Origin: Pseudomonas gingeri
GTDB lineage: Bacteria; Pseudomonadota; Gammaproteobacteria; Pseudomonadales; Pseudomonadaceae
Reading direction: 5' to 3'
Assembly: GCF_013385425.1 (NCBI RefSeq)
Contig: NZ_JACAQA010000005.1
Location: forward strand, 701,334 to 765,333
DNA length: 64,000 nucleotides
Shown here: positions 37,822-48,551 of the stretch, one piece after another
How the letters are laid out: each line of letters opens with the position of its first letter
Position numbering within the stretch: position 1 is the first letter of the stretch
Made by a program: the position numbers and the translations under genes
Notes under the pieces: model-generated
What the model was told of the DNA's origin: nothing
The model's database searches: none
The model's input: only the letters and a program-made list of their open reading frames with translations

Positions 37822-40473
37822 ATGGGCGAACTGGCCAAAGAAATCCTCCCGGTCAATATCGAAGACGAGCTGAAACAGTCCTACCTCGACTACGCGATGA
37901 GCGTGATTGTCGGGCGGGCACTGCCTGATGCGCGCGATGGCTTGAAGCCCGTGCACCGGCGTGTGCTGTTCGCGATGAGCGAACTGGGTAATGACTGGAA
38001 CAAGCCGTACAAGAAATCTGCCCGTGTGGTCGGTGACGTGATCGGTAAATATCACCCGCACGGTGATACCGCGGTCTACGACACCATTGTTCGGATGGCG
38101 CAGCCATTCTCCCTGCGCTACCTGCTGGTCGACGGCCAGGGCAACTTCGGTTCGGTGGACGGCGACAACGCCGCGGCCATGCGATACACCGAAGTGCGCA
38201 TGACCAAGCTGGCGCACGAGCTGCTGGCCGACCTGCATAAGGAAACCGTGGACTGGGTGCCGAACTATGACGGCACCGAACAGATCCCGGCGGTCATGCC
38301 GACCCGTATCCCCAACCTGCTGGTCAACGGCTCCAGCGGTATCGCCGTGGGCATGGCGACCAATATCCCGCCGCACAACCTCGGTGAAGTCATCGACGGT
38401 TGCCTGGCGCTCATCGACAACCCCGAGCTGACCGTCGATGACCTGATGCAGTACATCCCGGGCCCGGACTTCCCGACCGCCGCGATCATCAACGGTCGTG
38501 CCGGCATCATCGAGGCCTATCGCACCGGTCGTGGGCGCATCTACATGCGCGCCCGTTCGACCATCGAAGACATCGACAAGGTCGGTGGTCGCCAGCAGAT
38601 CGTCATCACCGAGCTGCCGTACCAACTGAACAAGGCCCGGTTGATCGAGAAGATCGCCGAGCTGGTTAAAGAGAAGAAGCTCGAAGGCATCACCGAGCTG
38701 CGCGACGAGTCCGACAAGGACGGTATGCGCGTGGTCATCGAGTTGCGCCGTGGCGAAGTGCCAGAGGTGATTCTCAACAACCTTTATGCCCAGACCCAGC
38801 TGCAAAGCGTATTCGGTATCAACATCGTTGCGCTGATCGACGGTCGCCCGCGGATCCTCAACCTCAAGGACTTGCTGGAAGCCTTCGTCCGTCACCGTCG
38901 CGAAGTCGTGACCCGGCGTACCGTGTTCGAGCTGCGCAAGGCTCGCGAGCGTGGTCATATCCTCGAAGGCCAGGCCGTTGCGCTGTCCAACATCGACCCG
39001 GTGATCGCGCTGATCAAGGCCTCGCCGACGCCGTCGGAGGCCAAGGAAGCGCTGATCAGCATGCCTTGGGAATCGTCCGCGGTCGTGGCGATGGTCGAGC
39101 GTGCCGGTGCCGACTCGTGCCGTCCGGAGACCCTGGACCCGCAGTATGGTCTGCGCGACGGCAAGTACTTCCTGTCGCCGGAACAGGCGCAGGCCATCCT
39201 CGAACTGCGTCTGCACCGCCTGACCGGCCTGGAACACGAGAAGCTGCTGGCCGAGTACCAGGAGATCCTCAACCAGATCGGCGAGCTGATCCGCATCCTC
39301 AACAGCGCCACGCGCCTGATGGAAGTGATCCGCGAAGAGCTGGAAGTGATTCGTGCCGAGTACGGCGACGTGCGCCGTACCGAGATCCTCGATGCCCGTC
39401 TCGACCTGACCCTGGGCGACATGATCCCGGAAGAAGAGCGCGTGGTGACCATCTCCCACGGCGGCTACGCCAAGACGCAGCCGTTGGCGGCCTACCAGGC
39501 CCAGCGCCGCGGTGGCAAAGGCAAGTCGGCGACCGGCGTCAAGGACGAGGACTACATTGCCCACCTGCTGGTTGCCAACAGTCACACCACGCTGCTGCTG
39601 TTTTCCAGCAAGGGCAAGGTGTACTGGCTCAAGACCTACGAAATTCCCGAAGCGTCCCGTGCTGCCCGTGGCCGTCCGCTGGTGAACCTGTTGCCGCTGG
39701 ATGAGGGTGAATACATCACCACCATGCTGCCGGTGGAGGAATACACCGAAGGTCATTTCATCTTCATGGCGACCGCCGACGGTACCGTGAAGAAGACCCC
39801 GCTGGAAGCCTTCAGCCGTCAGCGTAGCGTTGGCCTGATCGCCCTGGAGCTGGATGAAGGCGACGTGCTGATCAGCGCCGCGATCACCGATGGCGAGCGC
39901 GAGGTCATGCTGTTCTCCGACGCCGGCAAGGTCACTCGCTTCAAGGAGTCCGACGTCCGTGCCATGGGTCGTACGGCCCGCGGCGTACGCGGCATGCGCC
40001 TGAACGAAGGGCAGAAGCTGATCTCCATGATTATCCCGGAAGAAGGCAGCCAGATTCTCACGGCTTCCGAGCGCGGCTTCGGCAAGCGCACCGCGATCAG
40101 CGAGTTCCCCGAGTACAAGCGCGGCGGCCAGGGTGTGATCGCCATGGTCAGCAACGAGCGTAACGGCCGTCTGGTCGGTGCGGTACAGGTGCTCGACGGT
40201 GAGGAGATCATGCTGATCTCCGACCAGGGCACGCTGGTACGTACCCGTGTCGATGAGGTCTCCAGCCTGGGCCGTAATACCCAGGGTGTGACGTTGATCA
40301 AGCTGGCCAGCGATGAAACGCTGGTGGGCCTGGAGCGCGTCCAGGAACCTTCGGAAGTCGAAGGCGAAGAACTGGAAGACGGTGTCGAGTTCGACGGCGA
40401 AGTGCTGATCGATGACGCGGCCGACGACCAGGCGCTGGATGCAGCGACCGACGAGGCGCAACCGCAGGACTAA
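37822..40473 (+). CDS. gyrA: DNA gyrase subunit A
   Basis: 883 residues. It breaks and rejoins DNA with GyrB to introduce negative supercoils. The active-site Tyr122 is in [11 protein letters not shown]. The quinolone region reads [17 protein letters not shown]: Thr83 and Asp87, the wild-type form for Pseudomonas. The C-terminal beta-pinwheel carries the GyrA box QRRGGKGK. Acidic C-terminal tail. First gene of a long rightward block of aromatic amino acid and translation genes; serC begins 93 bp later. Confidence 0.98.
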   Translation: MGELAKEILPVNIEDELKQSYLDYAMSVIVGRALPDARDGLKPVHRRVLFAMSELGNDWNKPYKKSARVVGDVIGKYHPHGDTAVYDTIVRMAQPFSLRYLLVDGQGNFGSVDGDNAAAMRYTEVRMTKLAHELLADLHKETVDWVPNYDGTEQIPAVMPTRIPNLLVNGSSGIAVGMATNIPPHNLGEVIDGCLALIDNPELTVDDLMQYIPGPDFPTAAIINGRAGIIEAYRTGRGRIYMRARSTIEDIDKVGGRQQIVITELPYQLNKARLIEKIAELVKEKKLEGITELRDESDKDGMRVVIELRRGEVPEVILNNLYAQTQLQSVFGINIVALIDGRPRILNLKDLLEAFVRHRREVVTRRTVFELRKARERGHILEGQAVALSNIDPVIALIKASPTPSEAKEALISMPWESSAVVAMVERAGADSCRPETLDPQYGLRDGKYFLSPEQAQAILELRLHRLTGLEHEKLLAEYQEILNQIGELIRILNSATRLMEVIREELEVIRAEYGDVRRTEILDARLDLTLGDMIPEEERVVTISHGGYAKTQPLAAYQAQRRGGKGKSATGVKDEDYIAHLLVANSHTTLLLFSSKGKVYWLKTYEIPEASRAARGRPLVNLLPLDEGEYITTMLPVEEYTEGHFIFMATADGTVKKTPLEAFSRQRSVGLIALELDEGDVLISAAITDGEREVMLFSDAGKVTRFKESDVRAMGRTARGVRGMRLNEGQKLISMIIPEEGSQILTASERGFGKRTAISEFPEYKRGGQGVIAMVSNERNGRLVGAVQVLDGEEIMLISDQGTLVRTRVDEVSSLGRNTQGVTLIKLASDETLVGLERVQEPSEVEGEELEDGVEFDGEVLIDDAADDQALDAATDEAQPQD

Positions 40474-40566
40474 AAGCGCCTGTCTGCTCTACTCTCCACC
40501 GTAGGCGTAGCCGGTCTGGAGTAGGGCGCAGGCCGGTGTGTATTGAAAAGCATAGCGAGAGTGGAT

Positions 40567-41652
40567 GTGAGCAAACGAGCCTATAACTTCTGCGCGGGTC
40601 CTGCTGCGCTGCCTGAAGCTGTCCTTTTGCGTGCCCAGTCCGAGCTGCTCGACTGGCACGGCAAGGGCCTGTCGGTCATGGAAATGAGCCATCGCAGCGA
40701 TGAGTTCGTGTCCATCGCCACCAAGGCCGAGCAGGATCTGCGTGACCTGCTGGATATTCCCTCGAACTACAAGGTGCTGTTCCTGCAGGGCGGCGCCAGC
40801 CAGCAATTTGCCCAGGTCGCGCTGAACCTGCTGCCCGAAAGCGGCAAGGCCGACTACATCGAGACCGGTATCTGGTCGAAGAAAGCCATCGAGGAAGCTT
40901 CGCGTTTCGGCAACGTCAATGTCGCCGCCAGCGCCAAGCCCTATGACTATTTCGCCATTCCCGGCCAGAACGAATGGAAGCTGTCGAAAGACGCGGCCTA
41001 TGTTCACTATGTGTCGAACGAAACCATCGGCGGCCTGGAGTTCGACTGGATTCCGGAAACCGGTGATGTGCCGCTGGTCACCGACATGTCCTCGGACATC
41101 CTTTCGCGTCCGGTGGATATTTCCCGCTTCGGCATGATCTACGCCGGTGCGCAGAAGAACATCGGCCCGAGCGGCATCGTCGTCAATATTGTCCGTGAAG
41201 ACCTGCTGGGTCGCGCCCGTTCGATCTGCCCGACCATGCTCGACTACAAGGTCGCGGCCGACAACGGCTCCATGTACAACACCCCGCCGACCCTGGCCTG
41301 GTACCTGTCGGGCCTGGTTTTCGAGTGGCTCAAGGAGCAGGGTGGCGTCGAAGCCATCGGCAAGCTCAATGAAATCAAGCAGCGCACGCTGTATGACTTC
41401 ATCGACGCCAGCGACCTGTACAGCAACCCGATCAACAAGACCAACCGCTCCTGGATGAACGTGCCGTTCCGCCTGGCCGACGATCGCCTGGACAAGCCGT
41501 TCCTGGCCGGCGCCGAAGAGCAGGGCCTGTTGAATCTCAAGGGCCACCGTTCGGTGGGTGGCATGCGCGCCTCCATTTACAACGCCGTCGACATCAACGC
41601 GGTGAACGCGCTGGTGGCGTACATGGCAGCGTTCGAGAAGGAACACGGCTAA
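40567..41652 (+). CDS. serC: Phosphoserine aminotransferase
   Basis: 361 residues from a GTG (VSKRAYNFCAGPAALPEAVL), the start that matches the family length. The PLP lysine is Lys197 in YAGAQKNIGPSG. It makes phosphoserine in serine synthesis and also serves pyridoxine synthesis. The next gene, pheA, overlaps its stop by one base, so translation is coupled. Confidence 0.96.
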   Translation: MSKRAYNFCAGPAALPEAVLLRAQSELLDWHGKGLSVMEMSHRSDEFVSIATKAEQDLRDLLDIPSNYKVLFLQGGASQQFAQVALNLLPESGKADYIETGIWSKKAIEEASRFGNVNVAASAKPYDYFAIPGQNEWKLSKDAAYVHYVSNETIGGLEFDWIPETGDVPLVTDMSSDILSRPVDISRFGMIYAGAQKNIGPSGIVVNIVREDLLGRARSICPTMLDYKVAADNGSMYNTPPTLAWYLSGLVFEWLKEQGGVEAIGKLNEIKQRTLYDFIDASDLYSNPINKTNRSWMNVPFRLADDRLDKPFLAGAEEQGLLNLKGHRSVGGMRASIYNAVDINAVNALVAYMAAFEKEHG

Positions 41653-42746
41653 TGTCCGAGCAAGAACTCAAGGCACTGCGCCTGCGTATCGACAGCCTCG
41701 ATGAGAAAGTTCTCGAACTGATCAGCGAGCGCGCACGCTGCGCCCAGGAAGTCGCGCGGGTAAAAATGGCCTCGCTGGCCGAGGGCGAAGTGCCGGTGTT
41801 CTATCGTCCGGAACGTGAAGCCCAGGTGCTCAAGCGGGTCATGGAACGCAACCAGGGGCCGCTGGGCAACGAAGAAATGGCGCGGCTGTTCCGCGAGATC
41901 ATGTCTTCCTGCCTGGCTCTGGAACAGCCGCTGAAAGTGGCTTACCTGGGTCCTGAAGGTACCTTCACCCAGGCTGCGGCCATGAAGCATTTCGGCCATG
42001 CGGTGATCAGCAAGCCGATGGCGGCGATTGACGAAGTCTTCCGTGAAGTGGCGGCCGGCGCGGTGAATTTTGGTGTGGTGCCGGTGGAAAACTCCACCGA
42101 GGGTGCGGTCAACCACACCCTCGACAGTTTCCTCGAGCACGACATGGTGATTTGCGGTGAAGTCGAGCTGCGCATTCACCACCACCTGCTGGTGGGCGAA
42201 AACACCAAGACCGACAGCATCAGTCGCATCTACTCCCACGCCCAGTCCCTGGCCCAGTGCCGCAAGTGGCTGGACGCCCATTACCCGAACGTCGAGCGCG
42301 TGGCGGTTTCCAGCAACGCCGAAGCGGCGAAGCGGGTCAAGGGCGAGTGGAACTCGGCGGCGATTGCCGGCGACATGGCGGCCGGCCTGTATGGCTTGAC
42401 CCGCCTGGCGGAGAAAATCGAGGACCGTCCGGACAACTCCACGCGGTTCCTGATGATCGGTAGCCAGGAAGTGCCGCCTACCGGCGACGACAAGACCTCG
42501 ATCATTGTTTCCATGAGCAACAAGCCTGGCGCGCTCCACGAGCTGCTGGTGCCGTTCCACGACAACGGGATTGACCTGACGCGTATCGAGACCCGACCTT
42601 CGCGCAGTGGTAAATGGACGTATGTGTTCTTTATCGACTTCGTTGGCCATCATCGTGATCCGCTGGTCAAGGGTGTGCTGGAGAAGATCAGTCAGGAAGC
42701 CGTCGCCCTCAAGGTGCTGGGCTCCTACCCGAAAGCGGTTCTGTAA
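41652..42746 (+). CDS. pheA: Bifunctional chorismate mutase/prephenate dehydratase
   Basis: 364 residues. The chorismate mutase part (about 1-90, LRLRIDSLDEKVLELISERA) is followed by prephenate dehydratase (VAYLGPEGTFTQAA; the catalytic region VPVENSTEGAVNHTLD), and an ACT domain for phenylalanine feedback (NKPGALHELLVPFHDNGIDL with TRIETRPS). It makes phenylpyruvate. Overlaps serC by one base and is followed by hisC after 11 bp. Confidence 0.97.
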   Translation: MSEQELKALRLRIDSLDEKVLELISERARCAQEVARVKMASLAEGEVPVFYRPEREAQVLKRVMERNQGPLGNEEMARLFREIMSSCLALEQPLKVAYLGPEGTFTQAAAMKHFGHAVISKPMAAIDEVFREVAAGAVNFGVVPVENSTEGAVNHTLDSFLEHDMVICGEVELRIHHHLLVGENTKTDSISRIYSHAQSLAQCRKWLDAHYPNVERVAVSSNAEAAKRVKGEWNSAAIAGDMAAGLYGLTRLAEKIEDRPDNSTRFLMIGSQEVPPTGDDKTSIIVSMSNKPGALHELLVPFHDNGIDLTRIETRPSRSGKWTYVFFIDFVGHHRDPLVKGVLEKISQEAVALKVLGSYPKAVL

Positions 42747-42757
42747 AGGCGTTGATC

Positions 42758-43870
42758 ATGAGCGGTAACTTCCTCGCCCTGGCTCAGCCGGGCGTGCAAC
42801 AACTGTCGCCTTACGTTCCGGGCAAGCCCGTGGATGAACTGGCTCGTGAGCTGGATATTGATCCGGCGCGGATCATCAAGCTGGCGAGCAACGAGAATCC
42901 CCTTGGGGCGAGTCCCAAGGCCCTGGCGGCGATTCACGATGCCCTGGCGGATTTGACCCGTTATCCGGACGGCAATGGTTTCGAGCTCAAGCAGCGTCTG
43001 TCCGAGCTGTGCCGGGTGCAGGCCAGCCAGGTGACCCTGGGCAATGGTTCCAACGATATTCTCGAACTGGTCGCCCGTGCCTACCTGGCGCCGGGGTTGA
43101 ACGCGGTGTTCAGCGAACATGCCTTTGCGATCTACCCCATCGTGACCCAGGCGGTGAATGCCGAGGCCCGTGTGGCTCCGGCCAAGGACTTCGGGCATGA
43201 CCTGGCGGCGATGCTCGCGGCCATCGACGAAAACACCCGTGTGGTGTTTGTCGCCAACCCGAACAACCCGACCGGTACCTGGTTCGGCCCGAGGGCGCTG
43301 GAGACGTTTCTCGCCGCTGTGCCGCAGGATGTCCTGGTGGTCCTGGACGAGGCCTATATCGAATATGCCGAAGGTGTCGACCTGCCGGATGGCCTGAACT
43401 ACCTGGCAAGCTATCCGAACCTGCTGGTTTCTCGAACTTTCTCCAAGGCCTACGGCCTGGCGGCCTTGCGTGTCGGTTATGCGCTGTCGTCGCCCGCCGT
43501 GGCGGATATCCTCAATCGCGTTCGCCAACCGTTCAATGTCAACAGCCTGGCGCTGGTCGCGGCCCGTGCGGCACTTGACGATGTCGAGTATGTCGCCCGT
43601 AGTCGAAGCTTGAACGAAGCCGGCATGCAGCAACTGGAAGAAGGTTTTCGCCAGTTGGGGCTGAGCTGGATTCCCTCGAAGGCCAATTTCATTGCTGTCG
43701 ATGTCGGTCGTGAGGCGGGCCCGGTGTACCAGGGGCTGCTGCGTGAAGGGGTGATCGTGCGTCCGGTGGCCGGTTACGGCCTGCCGAAGCACCTGCGGGT
43801 CAGCATTGGCCTGGCCAGTGAGAACAGTCGTTTGCTGGAGGCGCTGGCCAAGGTCCTGGCCCGTGGTTGA
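42758..43870 (+). CDS. hisC: Histidinol-phosphate aminotransferase
   Basis: 370 residues, PLP-dependent class II aminotransferase. The signature is LVSRTFSKAYGLAALRVG with Lys230, and IKLASNENPLGASPKA is near the N-terminus. In this aromatic amino acid cluster it may also transaminate phenylpyruvate or prephenate. ATG 42758 is chosen over a TTG two codons earlier. Pseudomonads usually carry a second hisC in the his operon. Confidence 0.95.
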   Translation: MSGNFLALAQPGVQQLSPYVPGKPVDELARELDIDPARIIKLASNENPLGASPKALAAIHDALADLTRYPDGNGFELKQRLSELCRVQASQVTLGNGSNDILELVARAYLAPGLNAVFSEHAFAIYPIVTQAVNAEARVAPAKDFGHDLAAMLAAIDENTRVVFVANPNNPTGTWFGPRALETFLAAVPQDVLVVLDEAYIEYAEGVDLPDGLNYLASYPNLLVSRTFSKAYGLAALRVGYALSSPAVADILNRVRQPFNVNSLALVAARAALDDVEYVARSRSLNEAGMQQLEEGFRQLGLSWIPSKANFIAVDVGREAGPVYQGLLREGVIVRPVAGYGLPKHLRVSIGLASENSRLLEALAKVLARG

Positions 43871-43874
43871 TGTC

Positions 43875-44822
43875 ATGTCGATGCAATCTGTGAAGCCTAT
43901 GATCGGCCGCCTTGTGGTGGTCGGCCTGGGTTTGATCGGCGGCTCCTTTGCCAAGGGGCTGCGGGAAAGCGGCCTGTGCCGGGAAGTGGTGGGTGTCGAT
44001 CTCGACCCGCAATCCCGTGAGCTCGCGGTCGAGTTGGGCGTGGTCGATCGTTGTGAGACTGATCTGGCGACGGCTTGCCAGGGCGCCGATGTGATTCAGC
44101 TGGCGGTGCCGATCCTGGCCATGGAGAAAATGCTCGGCTTGCTGGCGGGCATGGACCTGGGGCAGGCGATCCTCACGGATGTTGGCAGTGCCAAGGGCAA
44201 TGTCGTGCGTGCCGCCGGTCGGGCCTTTGGCACCATGCCGCCGCGTTTTGTCCCGGGGCACCCGATTGCCGGGTCCGAACAGAGTGGCGTGCAGGCCTCC
44301 AACAGTGCGCTGTTCCGTCGGCACAAGGTGATCCTGACGCCGTTGGCCGAGACCGATCCGTCGGCGCTGGCGACGGTTGATGCGCTCTGGCGGGCCCTGG
44401 GGGCGGATGTCGAGCACATGCAGGTCGAGCGTCACGACGAAGTGCTGGCGGCGACCAGTCATTTGCCGCACCTGCTGGCCTTCGGCCTGGTGGACTCGTT
44501 GGCCAAGCGCAACGAGAACCTGGAGATTTTTCGCTACGCCGCCGGTGGATTCCGCGATTTCACGCGGATTGCTGGCAGTGATCCGGTGATGTGGCACGAT
44601 ATCTTCCTGGCCAACCGGGACGCTGTGCTGCGTGCGCTGGACAGTTTTCGCGGTGACCTGGACGTCTTGCGCGATGCGGTCGATGCCGGGGATGGGCCTC
44701 AGTTGCTGGAAGTATTCCAGCGTGCGCAAGCGGCGCGCGAGCATTTCGGCAGAATCCTGGCCCGCCGGGCCCGCAAGGGCACCTTGAACGCCAATGATGA
44801 TCACAAAGAGGCACGGTCGTGA
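43875..44822 (+). CDS. tyrA: Prephenate/arogenate dehydrogenase, not fused to AroA
   Basis: 315 residues. The NAD-binding motif [18 protein letters not shown] starts near residue 12; the catalytic motifs [13 protein letters not shown] and [11 protein letters not shown] are intact. It oxidatively decarboxylates prephenate or arogenate in tyrosine synthesis. Oddity: in most pseudomonads this protein is the first half of a fusion of about 740 residues with EPSP synthase (AroA). Here it ends [17 protein letters not shown] and stops, and cmk begins inside the stop (GTGA). Starts 4 bp after hisC. Confidence 0.95.
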   Translation: MSMQSVKPMIGRLVVVGLGLIGGSFAKGLRESGLCREVVGVDLDPQSRELAVELGVVDRCETDLATACQGADVIQLAVPILAMEKMLGLLAGMDLGQAILTDVGSAKGNVVRAAGRAFGTMPPRFVPGHPIAGSEQSGVQASNSALFRRHKVILTPLAETDPSALATVDALWRALGADVEHMQVERHDEVLAATSHLPHLLAFGLVDSLAKRNENLEIFRYAAGGFRDFTRIAGSDPVMWHDIFLANRDAVLRALDSFRGDLDVLRDAVDAGDGPQLLEVFQRAQAAREHFGRILARRARKGTLNANDDHKEARS

Positions 44823-45508
44823 ATATTCAAGCTCCAGTTATCACCATTGACGGGCCGAGCGGTTCGGGCAAGGGCACGGTCGCCGGGATCCTGGCCAAGC
44901 GCCTGAACTGGTGCCTGCTGGATTCCGGCGCCCTCTATCGGTTGCTGGCATTCGCCGCGCGCAACCATGGGGTCGACCTGACCAACGAGGAACTGCTCAA
45001 GGCCCTGGCCGCTCATCTGGATGTACAGTTCGTCGGTGCGACCAGTGATCGTACGGCGCGGATCATCCTCGAGGGCGACGACGTCACCGAAGATATCCGC
45101 AACGAGCAGGTCGGCGCCTGGGCTTCCCAGGTCGCGGCGTTGCCGGCGGTGCGCGAGGCTTTGCTGCAACGCCAGCGGGCGTTCCAGGAGCCGCCAGGCC
45201 TGGTGGCCGATGGCCGGGACATGGGCACGGTGGTGTTTCCCGATGCGCCGCTGAAGATTTTCCTGACCGCCAGCTCCGAGGAGCGGGCTCGTCGCCGGTA
45301 CTTGCAGTTGAAGGCCAAGGGCGATGATGTTAGTCTGTCGAGTCTGCTAGATGAGATACGTGCACGCGATGAGCGTGACACCCAGCGAGCGGTAGCCCCG
45401 CTCAAGCCGGCGGCTGACGCCATACAGCTGGATTCTACGGAATTGTCCATTGAGCAGGTGCTGGAACGCATCATGAGCGAGATCGCCATTCGCGATATCG
45501 CCGGGTGA
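44819..45508 (+). CDS. cmk: Cytidylate kinase
   Basis: 229 residues from a GTG that overlaps the tyrA stop by four bases. P-loop GPSGSGKGT lies at residues about 12-20, and [18 protein letters not shown] and [10 protein letters not shown] are family motifs. It phosphorylates CMP and dCMP. Usual gene order in Pseudomonas is tyrA-aroA, cmk, rpsA. Confidence 0.96.
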   Translation: MNIQAPVITIDGPSGSGKGTVAGILAKRLNWCLLDSGALYRLLAFAARNHGVDLTNEELLKALAAHLDVQFVGATSDRTARIILEGDDVTEDIRNEQVGAWASQVAALPAVREALLQRQRAFQEPPGLVADGRDMGTVVFPDAPLKIFLTASSEERARRRYLQLKAKGDDVSLSSLLDEIRARDERDTQRAVAPLKPAADAIQLDSTELSIEQVLERIMSEIAIRDIAG

Positions 45509-45628
45509 CCAAGAGGTGTGCAGGGGACCAGTCATAGTCCTGCGCGGCTTCTTTCATATGAACGTAACCCACACCGTCTGGGGTGTGGCAGATGGGCGTA
45601 TTCTTCGCCCTTATCAACAGGAATTAAA

Positions 45629-47320
45629 ATGAGCGAAAGCTTTGCGGAACTCTTTGAAGAGAGCTTGAAGACCCTTAATCTTCAGGCTGGTTCGATCATC
45701 ACCGGTGTTATCGTTGATATCGATTACCAAGCTCGTTGGGTCACTGTCCACGCCGGTCTGAAGTCTGAAGCTCTGATCCCGCTGGAACAGTTCTACAACG
45801 ATGCTGGCGAGCTGAACATCAACGTCGGTGACGAAGTTCACGTGGCGCTGGATTCGGTTGAAGACGGCTTTGGTGAAACCAAGCTGTCCCGTGAAAAAGC
45901 CAAGCGCGCTGAATGCTGGATCGTTCTGGAAGCAGCCTTCGCAGCCGAAGAAGTGGTCAAGGGCGTTATCAACGGTAAGGTTAAAGGCGGCTTCACTGTC
46001 GACGTTAACGGCATCCGTGCGTTCCTGCCAGGTTCTCTGGTTGACGTCCGTCCAGTGCGCGACACCACGCACCTGGAAGGCAAAGAGCTCGAGTTCAAGG
46101 TCATCAAGCTCGACCAGAAACGCAACAACGTTGTCGTTTCCCGTCGCAGCGTCCTGGAAGCCGAGAACTCCGCCGAGCGTGAAGCTCTGCTGGAATCCTT
46201 GCAGGAAGGTCAGCAAGTCAAGGGTATCGTCAAGAACCTCACCGATTACGGCGCATTCGTCGATCTGGGTGGCGTCGATGGCCTGCTGCACATCACCGAC
46301 ATGGCTTGGAAGCGCATCAAGCACCCATCGGAAATCGTCAACGTTGGCGACGAGATCGATGTCAAGGTTCTGAAGTACGATCGCGAACGCAATCGTGTTT
46401 CCCTGGGCCTCAAGCAACTGGGCGAAGATCCATGGGTTGCTATCAAAGCCCGTTACCCAGAAAGCACTCGCGTCACCGCTCGTGTTACCAACCTGACCGA
46501 CTACGGCTGCTTCGCTGAGCTGGAAGAAGGCGTTGAAGGCCTGGTACACGTTTCCGAAATGGACTGGACCAACAAGAACATCCACCCTTCGAAAGTCGTA
46601 CAAGTCGGCGACGAAGTGGAAGTCATGGTTCTGGACATCGACGAAGAGCGTCGTCGTATCTCCCTCGGCATCAAGCAGTGCAAATCTAACCCATGGGAAG
46701 ATTTCTCTGGCCAGTTCAACAAGGGCGATAAAATCTCCGGCACCATCAAGTCGATCACCGATTTCGGTATCTTCATTGGTCTGGACGGCGGCATCGACGG
46801 TCTGGTTCACCTGTCCGACATCTCCTGGAACGAAGTGGGCGAAGAAGCCGTTCGTCGTTTCAAGAAGGGCGACGAGTTGGACACCGTTATCCTGTCGGTT
46901 GACCCAGAGCGCGAGCGCATCTCCCTGGGTATCAAGCAACTGGAAAGCGACCCGTTCTCCGAGTACGTCTCGGTTAACGACAAAGGCGCCATCGTTAAAG
47001 GCATCGTGAAAGAAGTTGACGCCAAAGGCGCCATCATCGTTCTGGCCGACGATATCGAAGCGACTCTGAAAGCCTCCGAAATCAGCCGTGACCGCGTTGA
47101 AGACGCGCGCAACGTTCTGAAAGAAGGCGAAGAAGTAGAAGCCAAGATCATCAGCGTTGACCGCAAGAGCCGCGTGATCCAGCTGTCGATCAAGTCGAAA
47201 GACGTTGAAGACGAAAAAGAAGCCATCCAGAGCCTGCGCGACAAGCCAGCTGCTTCGGATGCTCCAGTCGACACCACTCTCGGTGCTCTGCTGCGTGCTC
47301 AGATGGAAAAACAGAACTAA
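45629..47320 (+). CDS. rpsA: 30S ribosomal protein S1
   Basis: 563 residues made of six S1 (OB-fold) repeats. The third to sixth are easily seen by their repeated cores [33 protein letters not shown] and [18 protein letters not shown]1 helps the 30S subunit bind mRNA. Codon use is strongly biased toward preferred codons, as expected for a ribosomal protein. ATG 45629 is preferred to longer upstream frames. It is closed by the terminator at 47341. Confidence 0.98.
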   Translation: MSESFAELFEESLKTLNLQAGSIITGVIVDIDYQARWVTVHAGLKSEALIPLEQFYNDAGELNINVGDEVHVALDSVEDGFGETKLSREKAKRAECWIVLEAAFAAEEVVKGVINGKVKGGFTVDVNGIRAFLPGSLVDVRPVRDTTHLEGKELEFKVIKLDQKRNNVVVSRRSVLEAENSAEREALLESLQEGQQVKGIVKNLTDYGAFVDLGGVDGLLHITDMAWKRIKHPSEIVNVGDEIDVKVLKYDRERNRVSLGLKQLGEDPWVAIKARYPESTRVTARVTNLTDYGCFAELEEGVEGLVHVSEMDWTNKNIHPSKVVQVGDEVEVMVLDIDEERRRISLGIKQCKSNPWEDFSGQFNKGDKISGTIKSITDFGIFIGLDGGIDGLVHLSDISWNEVGEEAVRRFKKGDELDTVILSVDPERERISLGIKQLESDPFSEYVSVNDKGAIVKGIVKEVDAKGAIIVLADDIEATLKASEISRDRVEDARNVLKEGEEVEAKIISVDRKSRVIQLSIKSKDVEDEKEAIQSLRDKPAASDAPVDTTLGALLRAQMEKQN

Positions 47321-47340
47321 GTTCTGTCGGACCATAGAAA

Positions 47341-47366
47341 AAGGGCGACTTCGGTCGCCCTTTTTT
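47341..47366 (+). terminator. Intrinsic terminator of rpsA
   Basis: AAGGGCGAC (47341-47349), a TTCG tetraloop, and GTCGCCCTT (47354-47362) form a 9-bp stem followed by T residues. Strong canonical terminator 20 bp after the rpsA stop. Confidence 0.95.
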
Positions 47367-47506
47367 GTGCCCACGATTTGACGTTCAAAATCTGAAACGA
47401 ATTCAGGGTGGCGACGGTCTTATTTATCAGTGTAAAAACGTTTGTCGTCAGGATCGTAGATCTGTGCTTCGTGAGCGGTTCGGGGAGCGCGTCAGTAAGG
47501 AAAGGA

Positions 47507-47788
47507 ATGAGCAAGCTAATGGTTGTCCTCGCGTTGCTGTTACTTGCGGGGTGCGTCACCCAGGCGACGACCCACGTCAGGCGGGGCGTGAGCGGTGTCG
47601 AGATCGACTGTTCGGGACTTGGGTCGGACTGGGACAAGTGTTACACGCGGGCTGCCCTTGAGTGCAAGGCTCAGGGCTATAAGGTCGTCACCCGGTCCAG
47701 CGATGCCAAGGATGAAGGGGATGGCTATCTTTTCGGCTGGAATCCGGCTGGCGCCGTCACTCGCACCATGCTGGTGATTTGTAATTAG
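47507..47788 (+). CDS. Small lipoprotein, hypothetical
   Basis: 93 residues: MSKLMVVLALLLLAGCVTQA has a signal sequence and lipobox LLAGC. The mature part has three further Cys residues in DCSGLGSDWDKCYTRAALEC and one close to the end, suggesting disulfides. AAGGAAAGG precedes the ATG by a few bases. An upstream open extension is unlikely. Function unknown. Lies between rpsA and ihfB, where many pseudomonads have no such gene. Confidence 0.8.
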   Translation: MSKLMVVLALLLLAGCVTQATTHVRRGVSGVEIDCSGLGSDWDKCYTRAALECKAQGYKVVTRSSDAKDEGDGYLFGWNPAGAVTRTMLVICN

Positions 47789-47910
47789 ACGATCCTGTTC
47801 CTTGTTTCTTCTGCATGCAGATAAGTCAATAGATGGGCTGTTCAAAACCTTCCGCTCATGCTAAAACCTTCGAAGTGCTTTCCTAGCTGCTTGAAAAAGA
47901 AGGGAAAAAT

Positions 47911-48201
47911 ATGACGAAGTCGGAGCTGATCGAACGAATTGTCACCCATCAGGGGCTGCTTTCATCCAAGGATGTGGAGCTGGCCATCAAGACCATGCTT
48001 GAGCAAATGTCCCAATGCCTGGCAACCGGCGACCGCATCGAGATCCGCGGGTTTGGGAGTTTTTCGTTGCATTACCGCGCTCCGCGGGTTGGGCGCAATC
48101 CGAAGACCGGGCAATCGGTGAGTCTGGATGGGAAATTTGTGCCGCATTTCAAGCCAGGGAAGGAGTTAAGGGATCGGGTGAATGAGGAGGAGGATATTTG
48201 A
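47911..48201 (+). CDS. ihfB: Integration host factor beta subunit
   Basis: 96 residues, HU/IHF family. The DNA-bending arm carries [10 protein letters not shown] with the intercalating Pro, and [15 protein letters not shown] is typical of IHF-beta. It pairs with IhfA to bend DNA. The gene marks the left border of the O-antigen locus, as himD does in P. aeruginosa. Confidence 0.95.
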   Translation: MTKSELIERIVTHQGLLSSKDVELAIKTMLEQMSQCLATGDRIEIRGFGSFSLHYRAPRVGRNPKTGQSVSLDGKFVPHFKPGKELRDRVNEEEDI

Positions 48202-48551
48202 TTGGGGAGTATTTTCAGGGCTGCGCACCTGGTAAATTGATCACTTAATTTGTTTACTCCGCATTGATGCGATAAACTGCCTGGCTCTTGGTTCGGAGTG
48301 TGCTTGGGTTCATGGTCAAGTCGGCTACACTATTCATATTAAGTGCCTTGGGTAGGGAATTTCGGCAGGGTTGATGAGGTAGAACTGCACATTGTGCAAT
48401 TTGTTTCATCGGAGGTAGGTGTGATTTTGTTAGGTTTCATTTTTTTATACTAGAATTTAAATGATATATTTTTTAAGTAAATGATCAATATCCCAGCCTG
48501 TGTATTATGCGTGGCGATTTTATTAGCTATTGATGAAGGGCAAATCAAGTA
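48202..48551. other. AT-rich leader of the O-antigen locus
   Basis: 350 bp with no gene. Base composition changes here from GC-rich to AT-rich. TATACT at 48446-48451 could be a -10 element, but no matching -35 box has proper spacing. I see no JUMPstart/ops element. P. aeruginosa O6 places wzz here; nothing of a Wzz protein is visible. Confidence 0.5.

Noticed and set aside
38068..38070. Thr83 of GyrA as a quinolone-resistance change
   Set aside because: Thr is the normal residue at this position in Pseudomonas GyrA; Asp87 is also wild type.
37795..40461. An 888-codon minus-strand frame opposite gyrA
   Set aside because: Full antisense shadow of gyrA with low-complexity His/Gln/Val composition and no domain.
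45614..47374. A 586-codon minus-strand frame opposite rpsA
   Set aside because: Antisense of the highly biased rpsA codons; its repeated Phe/Asn/Asp pattern mirrors the S1 repeats.
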